Part shown: in pieces, positions 1 to 9,054 of the stretch
Layout of the letters: each line of letters opens with the position of its first letter
Position numbering within the stretch: the stretch's first letter is position 1
From: Phaeodactylum tricornutum CCAP 1055/1
Lineage: Eukaryota > Bacillariophyta > Bacillariophyceae > Surirellales > Neidiaceae
NCBI RefSeq assembly: GCF_000150955.2
Contig: NC_011683.1
Span: 124,001 to 188,000, forward strand
Direction: 5' to 3'
Length of the DNA: 64,000 nt
Notes under the pieces: generated by a model
Database searches by the model: none
The model's input: only the letters and a program-made list of their open reading frames with translations
What the model was told of the DNA's origin: nothing
Program-made: the position numbers and the translations under genes

Positions 1-1034
1 GCCTCAAGTAGTTTGAGTTGAATCACGAAAAAATCATTGAGTTCAGCAGAGAGTTGGGATTGTAAATTGGCCCGAATCTGCTTGCCCAACGATGAGCTGA
101 GAATCGAGGGTGCGTCGGAAGCCTCTTGCTCCAATGTGTCGCTAGCTCGTTGAATAACCGCATCACAGAGACTTCCGAAACCCGGCTCGAATTTTGTGTT
201 GCCTTGATATTCATTCTGCACGAGTTCCACCGTGGACGAGAGTATTTCGCGGGCAGCCGGACCGAGTATACGAGCCGCCGCCAAATCGTCCGCGTTCATG
301 GCAGGCGACCCCATGGAAACAATAGAAGACGCTCCGGGCCAGAGGGAACTTTCCGCACCAACGACAGTGGCCACGAGGGCCATGGCGGCGTCGGGGGTGG
401 TGCTTTTCGCAATTTGCGTCTGCAGCACGCTGGAAGCCTCTGCCGCGGATGCGTACAGAACCTTGGCAAAGACGTCCTGCAAGACGGCCACCGGCTTGCC
501 GTTGGTCACCAAATTAGACAAGACATTTTCCGCAGCGGTTTCCAACTGCCTTTGTATCGTCGCACTGCTGCCGTCGGGTACAATCACCAACAAGTTTGCT
601 TGCGGATTCCCATCGCTCGCGGCCGCTATAATTTTTTCCATAGCCGGGGCCAGATCGTCAAACAATCCTTCGCCGCGAGACAAGTCAGTAGAAGTGGGAT
701 AGTACAGCAAGGTTCCGTCGCACGCCAATGCCGTTTCGGCAACTTCCAACGTTTCGGGCTGGGCAATCGCGAGGCCCCCGTCTGTGCCGACGGCCTTACT
801 TTTGGAAGTTTCACCCGTCAAGATTTGGTGTAGACTTTCCCGTTCCTTCATCGTAACGGATCGGGATGTAATCAAGCAAGCTGTAGTGAGTGACGTACAG
901 CCTTCGGCTTCTAAATCCGAAATAACCGACGAAAGACTCATCGGCAAGCGCGCATCGGAAGAACTGATAATGGATGCTGCCGCATCCCCTAGCAACAGGG
1001 CGGACAATAGACACCCTCGGAAAGACAACTTCAT
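1..1034 (-). CDS. Unknown secreted/ER-entry protein, 5' part only
   Basis: I do not recognise this protein. A start codon at 1032-1034 opens a frame that stays free of stops for about 344 codons to the left edge, so the C-terminus lies outside the window. The N-terminus reads MKLSFRGCLLSALLLGDAAA, a good signal peptide. No aromatic residue follows the likely cleavage site, so plastid targeting is not indicated. The rest is rich in Ala, Ser and Leu with acidic stretches and looks largely alpha-helical, with no transmembrane segment in the visible part. No intron is needed. The region upstream (1035-1801) would hold its promoter. Reading frame and signal peptide are seen directly; function is unknown. 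Confidence 0.7.
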   Translation of the reverse strand, partial: MKLSFRGCLLSALLLGDAAASIISSSDARLPMSLSSVISDLEAEGCTSLTTACLITSRSVTMKERESLHQILTGETSKSKAVGTDGGLAIAQPETLEVAETALACDGTLLYYPTSTDLSRGEGLFDDLAPAMEKIIAAASDGNPQANLLVIVPDGSSATIQRQLETAAENVLSNLVTNGKPVAVLQDVFAKVLYASAAEASSVLQTQIAKSTTPDAAMALVATVVGAESSLWPGASSIVSMGSPAMNADDLAAARILGPAAREILSSTVELVQNEYQGNTKFEPGFGSLCDAVIQRASDTLEQEASDAPSILSSSLGKQIRANLQSQLSAELNDFFVIQLKLLE

Positions 1035-1801
1035 TCTTTTGACACGGAAGTGTTGACTATAAGCTTCCCGTGTACGTCAACGATTCCTCGTTCGTGTGCT
1101 TCCCTTTTAGGTAAAAAGGAAGGGCCCCACTGGCGATTTTTAAAAGCGGGGTTGCTCACAGTCAATGTTGTCGATCAACATCGGCTCTTATCGGTATCCA
1201 CACTCTCGGGGATACGGACGTTCCACTTGGCGTCGAGATGCGAGGGATCAAGCTGATTGCGAGGGCGTCTGTACTTCGTCACACACCGTAGCTGGTTTGC
1301 TCGAGACATGCGTCCGACAACCTCCCGGCATGCACGGACGTACAGCCAAAACCTACATCTTTTCAGTTATTACATAGTATTTTCCACAAGTCCGGTCGGT
1401 GACATATCTCTCTCACGTGTCAATCAACCTAGCTCTTATAAAATATTACGTCTTATTGTTTTGATCAAGCCGTAGGAAACACACCCTTAACGCAACATGC
1501 TTTTCCGAAACCTTCCATTTTGTTCGACGACCTACATCCCTCCTGCTCTCCAGAAAGGTTTTGTCTCACGAGGATATTTGGCAAACCAAGTTCTCCAGAG
1601 ACAGATTTCCTTGCAATGAGTCCGTTGCCATATAGAGAAAACAGATGCTAACAAGAACAAGCCCGTGGCTGCCTGTCTAATCTTTATGAATTTTTTCAAT
1701 CCAAGCGAAGTGGACTTTTTCGATGTTGCCAAAGCTCCCCAATGGTCGACGCACACTGAATTATGTACCAGATATAAATAAACAACTTGGGTGGTTCCTG
1801 C
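1035..1801. other. Intergenic, 767 bp
   Basis: No gene is supported. It should hold the promoter of the leftward gene starting at 1034 and the 3' region of the leftward oxygenase gene ending at 1802. An AT-rich stretch near 1433-1452 is the only notable feature. Confidence 0.5.
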
Positions 1802-2521
1802 TCATGCTCGCGAATGTGGGTACACCAAATCTGTTCGTAATACGTATTTTGTACCATTCGATACGGCATCCGCTTGGTGCAACAAGCAATCATCCCCGTG
1901 CAAGTGCAGCAGCAGACTCCCCACTGTTGGAGGGTAGGCAATGACTTCCCGTTGACCATCGGGACGATCAAAACGTGTCGCTCCACCTTCGCACGCCGAG
2001 AGGTACACCAGAATGGTCATGCGTGTGACGCCTTCCGCCACCACGTCGCTGCCATCCACGTGTTTACCGAACGACATCCCTTTCGTATATTTGTACATTC
2101 GAAGGTTCGAATTGCAAGCCAACGCTGTCAACTGCGGCAATAGTTGCAAGGCTGCAGGACAAGAGCTTGCGAGACGTTGGAAAAGCTGCGCAGCGACGTC
2201 GGCATCGGAAAAACTGTGCCGGTAGCATTCGCGAGACGCCATGATCCGCGTGGAGCGTTGTTGCGTATAGGATGCATTCGAGTCTTCCATGTACCGTATC
2301 CATTGGACACATTCGGACTCGGAAAAGTAGTTAGGAATAACCCATATGTAGCCCGGAAGCAGTGTATCGACGCGGAGACGTATTCCCTGCTGCAGCGACA
2401 CTTCCGGAGGACATGGTGTTTTGTTTCCTGGCTTCTGCCTTGCGTTCACCGATGCTATCTCGGGCTTTTTGCTGCTCTTCTTGGCCATCTCCTCAAACCT
2501 GGCAAAGAGCAGTACCATCAA
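1802..2521 (-). CDS. 2-oxoglutarate/Fe(II) dioxygenase, prolyl-4-hydroxylase type
   Basis: Single-exon 239-residue protein. From about residue 55 it has the double-stranded beta-helix fold of 2OG-Fe(II) oxygenases: the iron ligands are H154 and D156 (HVDG) and H215 (LLHQ), and R229 in YVLRTDLVY is placed to bind 2-oxoglutarate. The strand LVYLSACEGGATRF between them is typical of the prolyl 4-hydroxylase-like group. The N-terminus is Lys-rich with no signal peptide, which fits a cytosolic or nuclear protein. An alternative start is Met12 (2488), whose product begins MAKKSSKKPE. It is divergent from the GT8 gene at 2820 with about 300 bp between. Fold and active site are clear; the substrate is not. 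Confidence 0.85.
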   Translation of the reverse strand: MMVLLFARFEEMAKKSSKKPEIASVNARQKPGNKTPCPPEVSLQQGIRLRVDTLLPGYIWVIPNYFSESECVQWIRYMEDSNASYTQQRSTRIMASRECYRHSFSDADVAAQLFQRLASSCPAALQLLPQLTALACNSNLRMYKYTKGMSFGKHVDGSDVVAEGVTRMTILVYLSACEGGATRFDRPDGQREVIAYPPTVGSLLLHLHGDDCLLHQADAVSNGTKYVLRTDLVYPHSRA

Positions 2522-2819
2522 TAGTTCAAGAGCAAGACTTGTCGGAGAAAAAGTGCAGGCCTTGTAAAGGAGTTGTCGGTAGTAGTCCAGAACAAAATGA
2601 TGCTATTGCTACTTTGGATTGCCGTACGTCCGTCATGCGACTGTCTATCGCTAGGAAAAGACCTCATGGTCCCAAAGGGCAGGAAAACATAGGTAGATTT
2701 GTCGCCTGCCTCGCGCTCTCGGTTGCCCTTTGGGCCTTTTAGCACAGACACTCACGTTTTATGGAAATTCGGACCTTGCACAACTTCCAAACGACACCTG
2801 AAACAAGCCGTTTCCGAAC
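2522..2819. promoter_or_regulatory. Shared divergent promoter region
   Basis: About 298 bp separate the starts of the leftward oxygenase and the rightward GT8 glycosyltransferase. Any promoter elements for the two genes must be close together or shared. I see no distinct motif. Confidence 0.35.
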
Positions 2820-4349
2820 ATGCTTCCTGACATCAAAACATCTCCACCAGAAGCTCAGAAAGCTCATACGATGACGCAGTTCAGGAAACGAATATCGCTG
2901 TTCACCGCCGGTCTCTGGATATTTGCTGTTAGTCTGATCTACTTTGAACGGAAGGAACTTTTTGGGATTCAACAGCCGACGTTTAACACCACAACAGAAG
3001 AACGCTTCGACGAAGCGTACTTGGAGCGGCAGTTACAGCCCGCCAAATATACAGCCGTCAACCGTGTAAAAAGCAAAGACGGTATTTATCCGGCTTCCAA
3101 CCCCATCGTCTTCGAAAAATACCGGAAAGCATCAACAAATTCCAGTCGGGCTGAGCCACGTACGGGTCGGTTTGCCTACGCCTTTATAGTTGGAGGCTGC
3201 AAGCCCGAAAGTCCATCGTACCGCCCCTATATTTACAACATTGCCATATCTACCTATATTCAACGAAAGCGAGGCAGTACCGCAGACGTGATTCTCATGG
3301 TACAGATGGCCTACGCCTCATCACACGAGACTTTACCGCCTGACGACAAGGCACTTTTGGAAAGACTCGGTATTCAAGTGCAATACATTCCCAAAACCAA
3401 GGACGAAAGCTTCTATCGACTCATGCTGGACAAATTTCGCATTCTGCGACTGACTCAGTACGATCGAGTGCTGTTTATGGATTCGGACGCCCTCGCCAGA
3501 ACCAACCTGGACTACTTGTTTATGCTGTCGTACGAGGGAGTCTTAAAGGAAAACTTCATTTTGGCGGGCCCCACGGAGCCCGCAAACGGCGGCTTCTTCC
3601 TGCTCCAGCCTCGACCGGGCGACTGGGAGCGACTGCTCGACATTGTCCGCGTCGCGGAGGAGCGTGGACGCCAAAGTCTACCCTACCCGCACTGGGACAC
3701 AACACTTGGATGGGGACAGGCGATTCCGGCTTTGCAGCCCTACGAAACGCTGGTTTCCGAGAGCCGCACCAAGGCTACCCGATGGGGGTTCCACGGCGCC
3801 TTTGCCGATCAGGGGTTACTGTACCATTGGGTCAAGTACGAACGCCAATCCGTCTCGATCCTCGTAAATCGGGTTGTGCAAAACTGGGGCACGGACGCGG
3901 ACGGGCAACCCAAAATGAAGGAAAAGTTAATTTTCCAAACCTTGCTGGACCGTGTTCCCGAGTCGTCGCACCACCCCAACTTTTGCTGGCGCACGTTCGT
4001 TCGGGTCCGCGCTTGTGTACCACCGCATTCCGACTACGTGCATTTTACCGGCAATCGCAAACCGTGGAAGGCGCTCGGAAGGACACAAAACGCTACTACC
4101 GTGTCAAAGACTCGGTATCGCCGGAGTGTCACCACCGCCGGGCCGCGGGAGTACCGGGGTCAGCAAGAGTACCGAGCGTTCTGGTACGACACGTTGCGGA
4201 CGATGGCGACCGAACTGCACTGGACCATGCCGGCAGTCGAGAGTATCTCCTGGAACCGTACGCACCGTGCCCCACTGGTTAAGTTTCCGCTGCACACGGA
4301 CGCGGCAACGACGCAGTACGCTGCCAGTGTGTGGTCCGAACGCTCGTGA
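2820..4349 (+). CDS. GT8-family glycosyltransferase, type II membrane
   Basis: Single-exon 509-residue protein. A hydrophobic segment at about residues 27-42 follows basic residues (FRKR), as in a signal anchor of a Golgi or ER enzyme. The catalytic domain starts near residue 118 (FAYAFIVGG). It carries YDRVLFMDSDAL, with the metal-binding DxD at residues 221-223, and then PANGGFFLLQPRPGDW, which matches the glycogenin/GT8 pattern of a nucleotide-sugar transferase. The C-terminal part (VHFTGNRKPW) contains the second conserved GT8 block. A second in-frame Met lies at residue 18 (2871) and may be the real start. The donor sugar and acceptor cannot be read from sequence. Confidence 0.85.
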   Translation: MLPDIKTSPPEAQKAHTMTQFRKRISLFTAGLWIFAVSLIYFERKELFGIQQPTFNTTTEERFDEAYLERQLQPAKYTAVNRVKSKDGIYPASNPIVFEKYRKASTNSSRAEPRTGRFAYAFIVGGCKPESPSYRPYIYNIAISTYIQRKRGSTADVILMVQMAYASSHETLPPDDKALLERLGIQVQYIPKTKDESFYRLMLDKFRILRLTQYDRVLFMDSDALARTNLDYLFMLSYEGVLKENFILAGPTEPANGGFFLLQPRPGDWERLLDIVRVAEERGRQSLPYPHWDTTLGWGQAIPALQPYETLVSESRTKATRWGFHGAFADQGLLYHWVKYERQSVSILVNRVVQNWGTDADGQPKMKEKLIFQTLLDRVPESSHHPNFCWRTFVRVRACVPPHSDYVHFTGNRKPWKALGRTQNATTVSKTRYRRSVTTAGPREYRGQQEYRAFWYDTLRTMATELHWTMPAVESISWNRTHRAPLVKFPLHTDAATTQYAASVWSERS

Positions 4350-4549
4350 CTGTTCCGTGGCGATCGTTATTTGGTTCCAATATCTGGGTGTATCTAAGCT
4401 ATAGAGTTACGCTAGCTAGACAGTAAATTAGCAAAGAAGCGAAAGAATTCCGTCGAGACGAATATCAACGAAAGGCTTACCCAGATGCCCCGTTCCGGGG
4501 GTGACACGGTTAGCGTCGCATCCACCAAGTGTGTCGCGGACACGCGACC

Positions 4550-5363
4550 TTAAAGGTAGGGGAATCCGTGTCCGGTAATGGCGGATCCGGTGACCATCCC
4601 ACCGATGGCGACCATGGCGAGACGTCCGTTCTTGAGTTCCTTCAATTGCATTTGTTCTTGCTTGGCGGCGTCCTTGGGGTAGAGCTTGAGGGGATCGAAA
4701 CCAAAGTCTCCGGGCACCCGATCGAATTCGTTCATGTTGGCGAGTGCGGGGAAGGACACGGCTTCCACAAAGCTGATCCAGGCAAAGATTTGGATCATGG
4801 CTTGCGGCAAGGCATCGTGGGCGTCAATGACGTTGGGAATGGCGGCGAAGGAGTAGGCCTCACCGGGGACGCGGACGAACTCGGGCACGACGAATCCCGC
4901 CACCGCGAGCATGGCGGCACGGCCGTGCTTGAGCTCGGACTCGCGGAACCAAGGCACCCACTCGGGAACTTTCTGTCGGACAGCCGCCAGGCCCAAATGC
5001 AGAACAAAGATTGATTGTTGTTGTTGGTAATGGTGGTGAGTAAGGGCGTGCAAGTGTGCCAATAGTAGACAACAACAACGGAGGCGAGCAACCCCTTTGC
5101 TCTCTGCCGTAGCTTACAATTTTATCTATCTATGTGTAGACACACACACACGCGGATGCACGTACCTCCGTCAGACCCAGGGGATCAAAGTTCTTGGATC
5201 CGGTCTTGCCAATGAACATGGGTTCAACGGATTCACCACCGACGTATCCTCGGCAGAATTCTTCGTTCAAGGCGGTAGGCGTCGCCGTTCGGGTAGTCGA
5301 TGAGGAGGCCGGAGCAAAGGCTGCCGCCGAAGTCAAGAGGGACGCAAAGATGATACTCTTCAT
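4550..5363 (-). CDS. Light-harvesting chlorophyll-binding protein (FCP/LHC), two exons
   Basis: Nuclear-encoded plastid antenna protein of 206 residues that binds chlorophyll and carotenoid in thylakoids. Exon 1 is 5363-5166 (66 codons) and exon 2 is 4972-4550; the 193-bp intron begins GTACGT and joins in phase 0 between LGLTE and KVPEW. The presequence has a short signal peptide then AAAFAP, the diatom plastid motif. Helix 1 has the chlorophyll motif FRESELKHGRAAM; helix 3 has LKELKNGRLAMVA; the end is GHGFPYL. The sequence resembles red-lineage Lhcr antennae more than the main Lhcf group, but I cannot prove the subfamily. It lies head to head with a second antenna gene at 6319. Confidence 0.93.
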
Positions 5364-6318
5364 CGTGGATGAATACGAAATAAAGGAATACGGGTTTGTA
5401 AGAGAGAGAGAATAACACAAGTCACACACCGAGTGGTTGCGGAATTGGTGGTATGTGGCAAGGAACAGATTCCAGTGTGGAATTGTGGATTGTTCCGACA
5501 CGCTGTGCGCGGGTTGACGGTGAATTTGTTCGCAAAAATCCTTCAAGCCGACCGAGAGGGTGGGGGGCATCCGAGAGATGTGGACCGGCTAGCCGCCTAA
5601 GTGAAAACTAGCTCTATAGAGGCAACTACTCCCTACTGTGCACTCTGGTGAGTAGTGGACAGCTGGTAGAAAAACGAACTAACATAAACAGTAACTCGTG
5701 TCGGTTTCCAGTTTGGCTCGATCCCACGCCCTGGCTTGGGCCTCATCGCGCTAGATTCCCCCTGTCGTCATCCTCGCGATCTTCTGCCTTCAATATCGGG
5801 TAGCGGTCAGACGCAAACGATCAGAACCTACGTAGGATGTCTACTGGGTATCTTTTCTTCAAGATACCCCCAAAATCGCCTCCTATCCCGCGCTCGGAGA
5901 CGAGACAGACACACGATGCCTACTTACCTACCTACCTATCTACCTACTGCCAACTGCCAATCGACAACGAGGTACTTAATCCACCGGGGATCCCTTCTCT
6001 CGAGCGTCGCAACGTTTGGATCGAGACTGTCGATCTTCACCCTCCACCACGGAGGCACGGTCTCGTTTCACCCAAGTTGGACTTGTCGTGAAAGGAGTGA
6101 CTGGAGCCCTATCCTACTAACAGTACTAGTAGTGGTAGTAGTAGTACTTTCACTTGTCGTAGATTTTAGCAATACGACACTGGCGTGCCGTGTCACGATC
6201 GGGTCCCTCTTCGGGCACACAAAATCTTCCGTTCGTTGGTGCCTTGTAGCAGTCAAACACTCTCTGTCGCTCTCCTGTGATTTCCTTTCGTCACTTTCGT
6301 TCACACCCCTCTTTCACG
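5364..6318. promoter_or_regulatory. Bidirectional promoter region of two antenna genes
   Basis: This 955-bp stretch between the two divergent light-harvesting starts holds no supported gene. It contains simple repeats: a (TACC)n-like run around 5922-5946 and a TAG/GTA-rich run near 6120-6150. Both genes are likely light-controlled from here; that is inference from the gene family. Confidence 0.5.
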
Positions 6319-7033
6319 ATGAAGTTTGCCATTCTCGCTGCGCTCTGCGCGTCATCGGCCTTGGCGTTCACGCCGCAGAAAAGCCGGGTCACCCCGTCCG
6401 TCTCCACGTCCGCCGCCGTCGACGACATGCCGGGAGCGATCAACTTTGCCGCCAAGGAATTCAAGTTCGATCCGCTCAAGTTGGCGGAAACGTACGAACC
6501 ATTCTTGCCCTGGTTCCGCGAGAGTGAACTCCGCCACGGACGTACCGCCATGCTCGCCGTCGTCGGCTTTATCGCCACCGACTTTGTCCGCATCCCCGGG
6601 GAAGCCTACTCCTTCGCCGCCATTCCCAAGACCATTGACGCACACGACGCTCTCCTCAAGTCCGGTCCCATGTACCAGTTGCTCTTGTGGATTGGACTCT
6701 GGGATCTCATCGTTACGGCACCCGCCGCCGTGGCCGCGGCCAAGGGCGAACGCACTCCCGGTGGTACGTGATTGTGCTTTTGGAATTTCTCACCAGGCGT
6801 GTATATGTATACACAATATGAAAACGTATGCACGTGTGTGAAGCTAGTTTCTCACCCGGCACGCCTACTCTTCTTTTCTAGACTTTGGCTGGACCCTGAT
6901 GGCTCCCAAGGATGACGCCAAGATGCAAAAGAAGAAGGATTCCGAATTGCTCAACGGAAGATTGGCCATGGTTGCCGTCGGAGGTATTGCTACTCAGAGT
7001 GTCATTACCGGACACGGCTTTCCCTACATCTAA
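6319..7033 (+). CDS. Light-harvesting chlorophyll-binding protein (FCP/LHC), two exons
   Basis: Plastid antenna protein of 198 residues, paralogous to the gene at 4550-5363. Exon 1 is 6319-6763 and exon 2 is 6882-7033; the 118-bp intron starts GTACGT, ends TTTTCTAG and splits a Gly/Asp codon in phase 1 (RTPG then DFGW). The presequence ends LCASSALAFTP, a plastid entry motif. Helix 1 carries FRESELRHGRTAMLA and helix 3 carries SELLNGRLAMVAVGG; the C-terminus GHGFPYI nearly equals that of its neighbour. The start is the ATG before KFAILAALC, since the upstream in-frame Met would spoil the signal peptide. The mature part aligns closely with its partner, but the introns sit at different places. 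Confidence 0.93.
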
Positions 7034-7305
7034 ACGCCCGCGTGAGCTCCACTCTCTGATTTGGACGACGCCCCCGTAGAATGGTTGGCTAGTAAAACAA
7101 CTCGTTCGGACGCCACTCTAGGTTGTACGCGTGTTTACGTATACACACACTTTCATATATATGTATATGTATTGAATTCTGTGTGTGTGGTAAGAGTCTG
7201 ATACTCTGCTACTGGAGGATGCCCATCGAAAAGTAGTAATCTCGGCGTAGCACACCACCGAGAATGACGAGTCGCATTTCCTCCCCCGGAACATTGACTC
7301 GTCCG

Positions 7306-8379
7306 TTACTGTCGAGCACCGCGTTCCCGTCCGGATCCAAAGTCCAAACTTTTGTAGAGAAATTTGAGCCACGCGGGTTGGTTGGCATCGTCGTCACTAT
7401 TGTTGCTGTCGTCGTTGTCGTCTTGCGTCGTGGCGTAGGCCCAGGCGTACGCGGCCAGGACGACAACGAGATTGGCGGTCCAAATGGCGGCGGTATCCTT
7501 GGTCGCAACGGGAGCGAGGAGTGACACGGCTGGTGTGGCGAGGAAGGCCACGTCGAGGGCCCGTTTTTCCGGTCCCCGGGGCCGACGCGACCGCAAACTG
7601 GGGACAATGAACAACCACCACCACCAGTAGCCGAGGACTTGTACGGAAATATCCATATTGTAGACACTGCTGAACCAATCGAATCGACCGAGCAAGACAG
7701 CCGGATCGGTGGCCATGACGTAACTGAGTCCGAACGAAAGGACGGCTTGGATGAGAAAAACGTTCTTGAGCCAGCCGCGAAAGACGGATCGTCGTTCCAC
7801 AACAAGGTTGGCTTCCTTTTTGGCAATCTTTTGTCGTAAGTCGTCGGCAACGGCACCACCTCCACCCGCGTCAAAGGTGTCTGTGCGGGTGAATGCGTCG
7901 TTGTCGCTGTCGTCCGTCCCGACGGATGCACCCGTAGCGATGGCCAATTCCTGGCGGAGTCCGTACAAATCACGTTCGAGATTGACCACCTTGGCTGGAT
8001 TGAGTAAATCCTCCAATCCGACACCGAAATCACGTTGGATGCCTCGATCGATCGAACGCACAAAGGGATCGTCGGCGGTCAAACTACCGTCATCCGCTGG
8101 TGCCGACCAACCCACGTTGGACAAGGCCGCGGCGGCGTCTCGACGAATCTCGGAGTCGGGACGTTCGCGTACCAACTGTCGTGGTTGTGATTCGGATTGG
8201 GGCGGATCGGGTGTGGATTGTCCGTAACGTCGGGAAGGGGTTGACGGGATGACGAATCGGGATGGACCAAAGGCATCGACTCCCCTCCAAGTCTCATCAC
8301 CCCATGGTGCCCATACGGTTCCTACCAGTATCAGCAATCGCACCGACATTCGATGCGTGGAAGCTGCGACCAATTTCAT
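7306..8379 (-). CDS. Plastid-targeted multi-pass membrane protein of unknown function
   Basis: About 357 residues from the Met at 8379; the frame is open upstream to 8484 but the Met before KLVAAS gives the better presequence. A hydrophobic stretch (VRLLILVGTVWAP) followed by VDAFGPSRF fits signal peptide plus plastid motif. A long hydrophilic region follows, then four hydrophobic segments (around NVFLIQAVLSFGLSY, GYWWWWLFIVPSL, VAFLATPAVSLLAPVA and TANLVVVLAAYAWAY). This suggests an envelope or thylakoid membrane protein. The tail LDFGSGRERGARQ ends at 7306. An alternative frame runs on to 7209 (see findings), so the exact C-terminus is uncertain. No family recognised. Confidence 0.7.
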   Translation of the reverse strand: MKLVAASTHRMSVRLLILVGTVWAPWGDETWRGVDAFGPSRFVIPSTPSRRYGQSTPDPPQSESQPRQLVRERPDSEIRRDAAAALSNVGWSAPADDGSLTADDPFVRSIDRGIQRDFGVGLEDLLNPAKVVNLERDLYGLRQELAIATGASVGTDDSDNDAFTRTDTFDAGGGGAVADDLRQKIAKKEANLVVERRSVFRGWLKNVFLIQAVLSFGLSYVMATDPAVLLGRFDWFSSVYNMDISVQVLGYWWWWLFIVPSLRSRRPRGPEKRALDVAFLATPAVSLLAPVATKDTAAIWTANLVVVLAAYAWAYATTQDDNDDSNNSDDDANQPAWLKFLYKSLDFGSGRERGARQ

Positions 8380-9054
8380 ACAGCGTGACAGCTTTAGACA
8401 AGAAAGCGGATTGGTTTGTGGCGTGAAGACGACTATGGAAATCCAAGGATGGAGGGCAAGAGGGTCCGTGGGTACCACCAACATTAACCTGACACGAGAA
8501 TTTATGGAGAAGGATGATGTGTTGTTGCTGGCGGTGTCGTGCGTCGGGATGGTTTTATGTTACACACTTATTTGGGGAGTGTCCAATATTTTCGAGAACG
8601 GCCTTTCCAGCTATTGTCGTCACGACGTATCTGCAGTGACAATTAAAAAGAAGTCAATGTCTGACTTATCTCAATTCAATTTTCGTCGGCTGGTGTCGTT
8701 CGATATCGGTCTGGCTTGGTCGCAGTCCGCCAACTCTTGGCACCACACTCTAGCTGACGTGGGGAATGGACGACGTTCCCGCAGAGAATATCGGTGTGTC
8801 ACGTAGATATTTCCCACCATATACTGTGACACAGATCAGACTAGGCATCAGGGGTCTCATACGTCACTGTTTCAACCCGTTCGGATACCGATCGGAAGAT
8901 CAATCTACGAACCGAGTAAGTATGGCGTAACAAAACGCACTACCTATACTCACCCGTACTAGAGATAGATAGATAGACTGCCAGAGTACCACCATACGCA
9001 ACAAGTTCGTTCGGCTCTCTCTGTACATCCTCCTTCCACATCCTTCCATTCACC
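8380..9054. promoter_or_regulatory. Divergent promoter region with two TGACGT-type sites
   Basis: 675 bp between the leftward plastid membrane-protein gene and the rightward glutaredoxin gene, with no gene supported. It contains TGACGT at 8755-8760 and its complement ACGTCA at 8861-8866. This core is known as a CO2/cAMP-responsive element in diatoms and is bound by bZIP proteins; its use here is inference. A short GATA repeat lies near 8963-8975. Confidence 0.35.

Noticed and set aside
8249-8806. Rightward 185-codon frame
   Set aside because: It overlaps antisense the 5' part of the plastid membrane-protein gene and shows no domain or signal.
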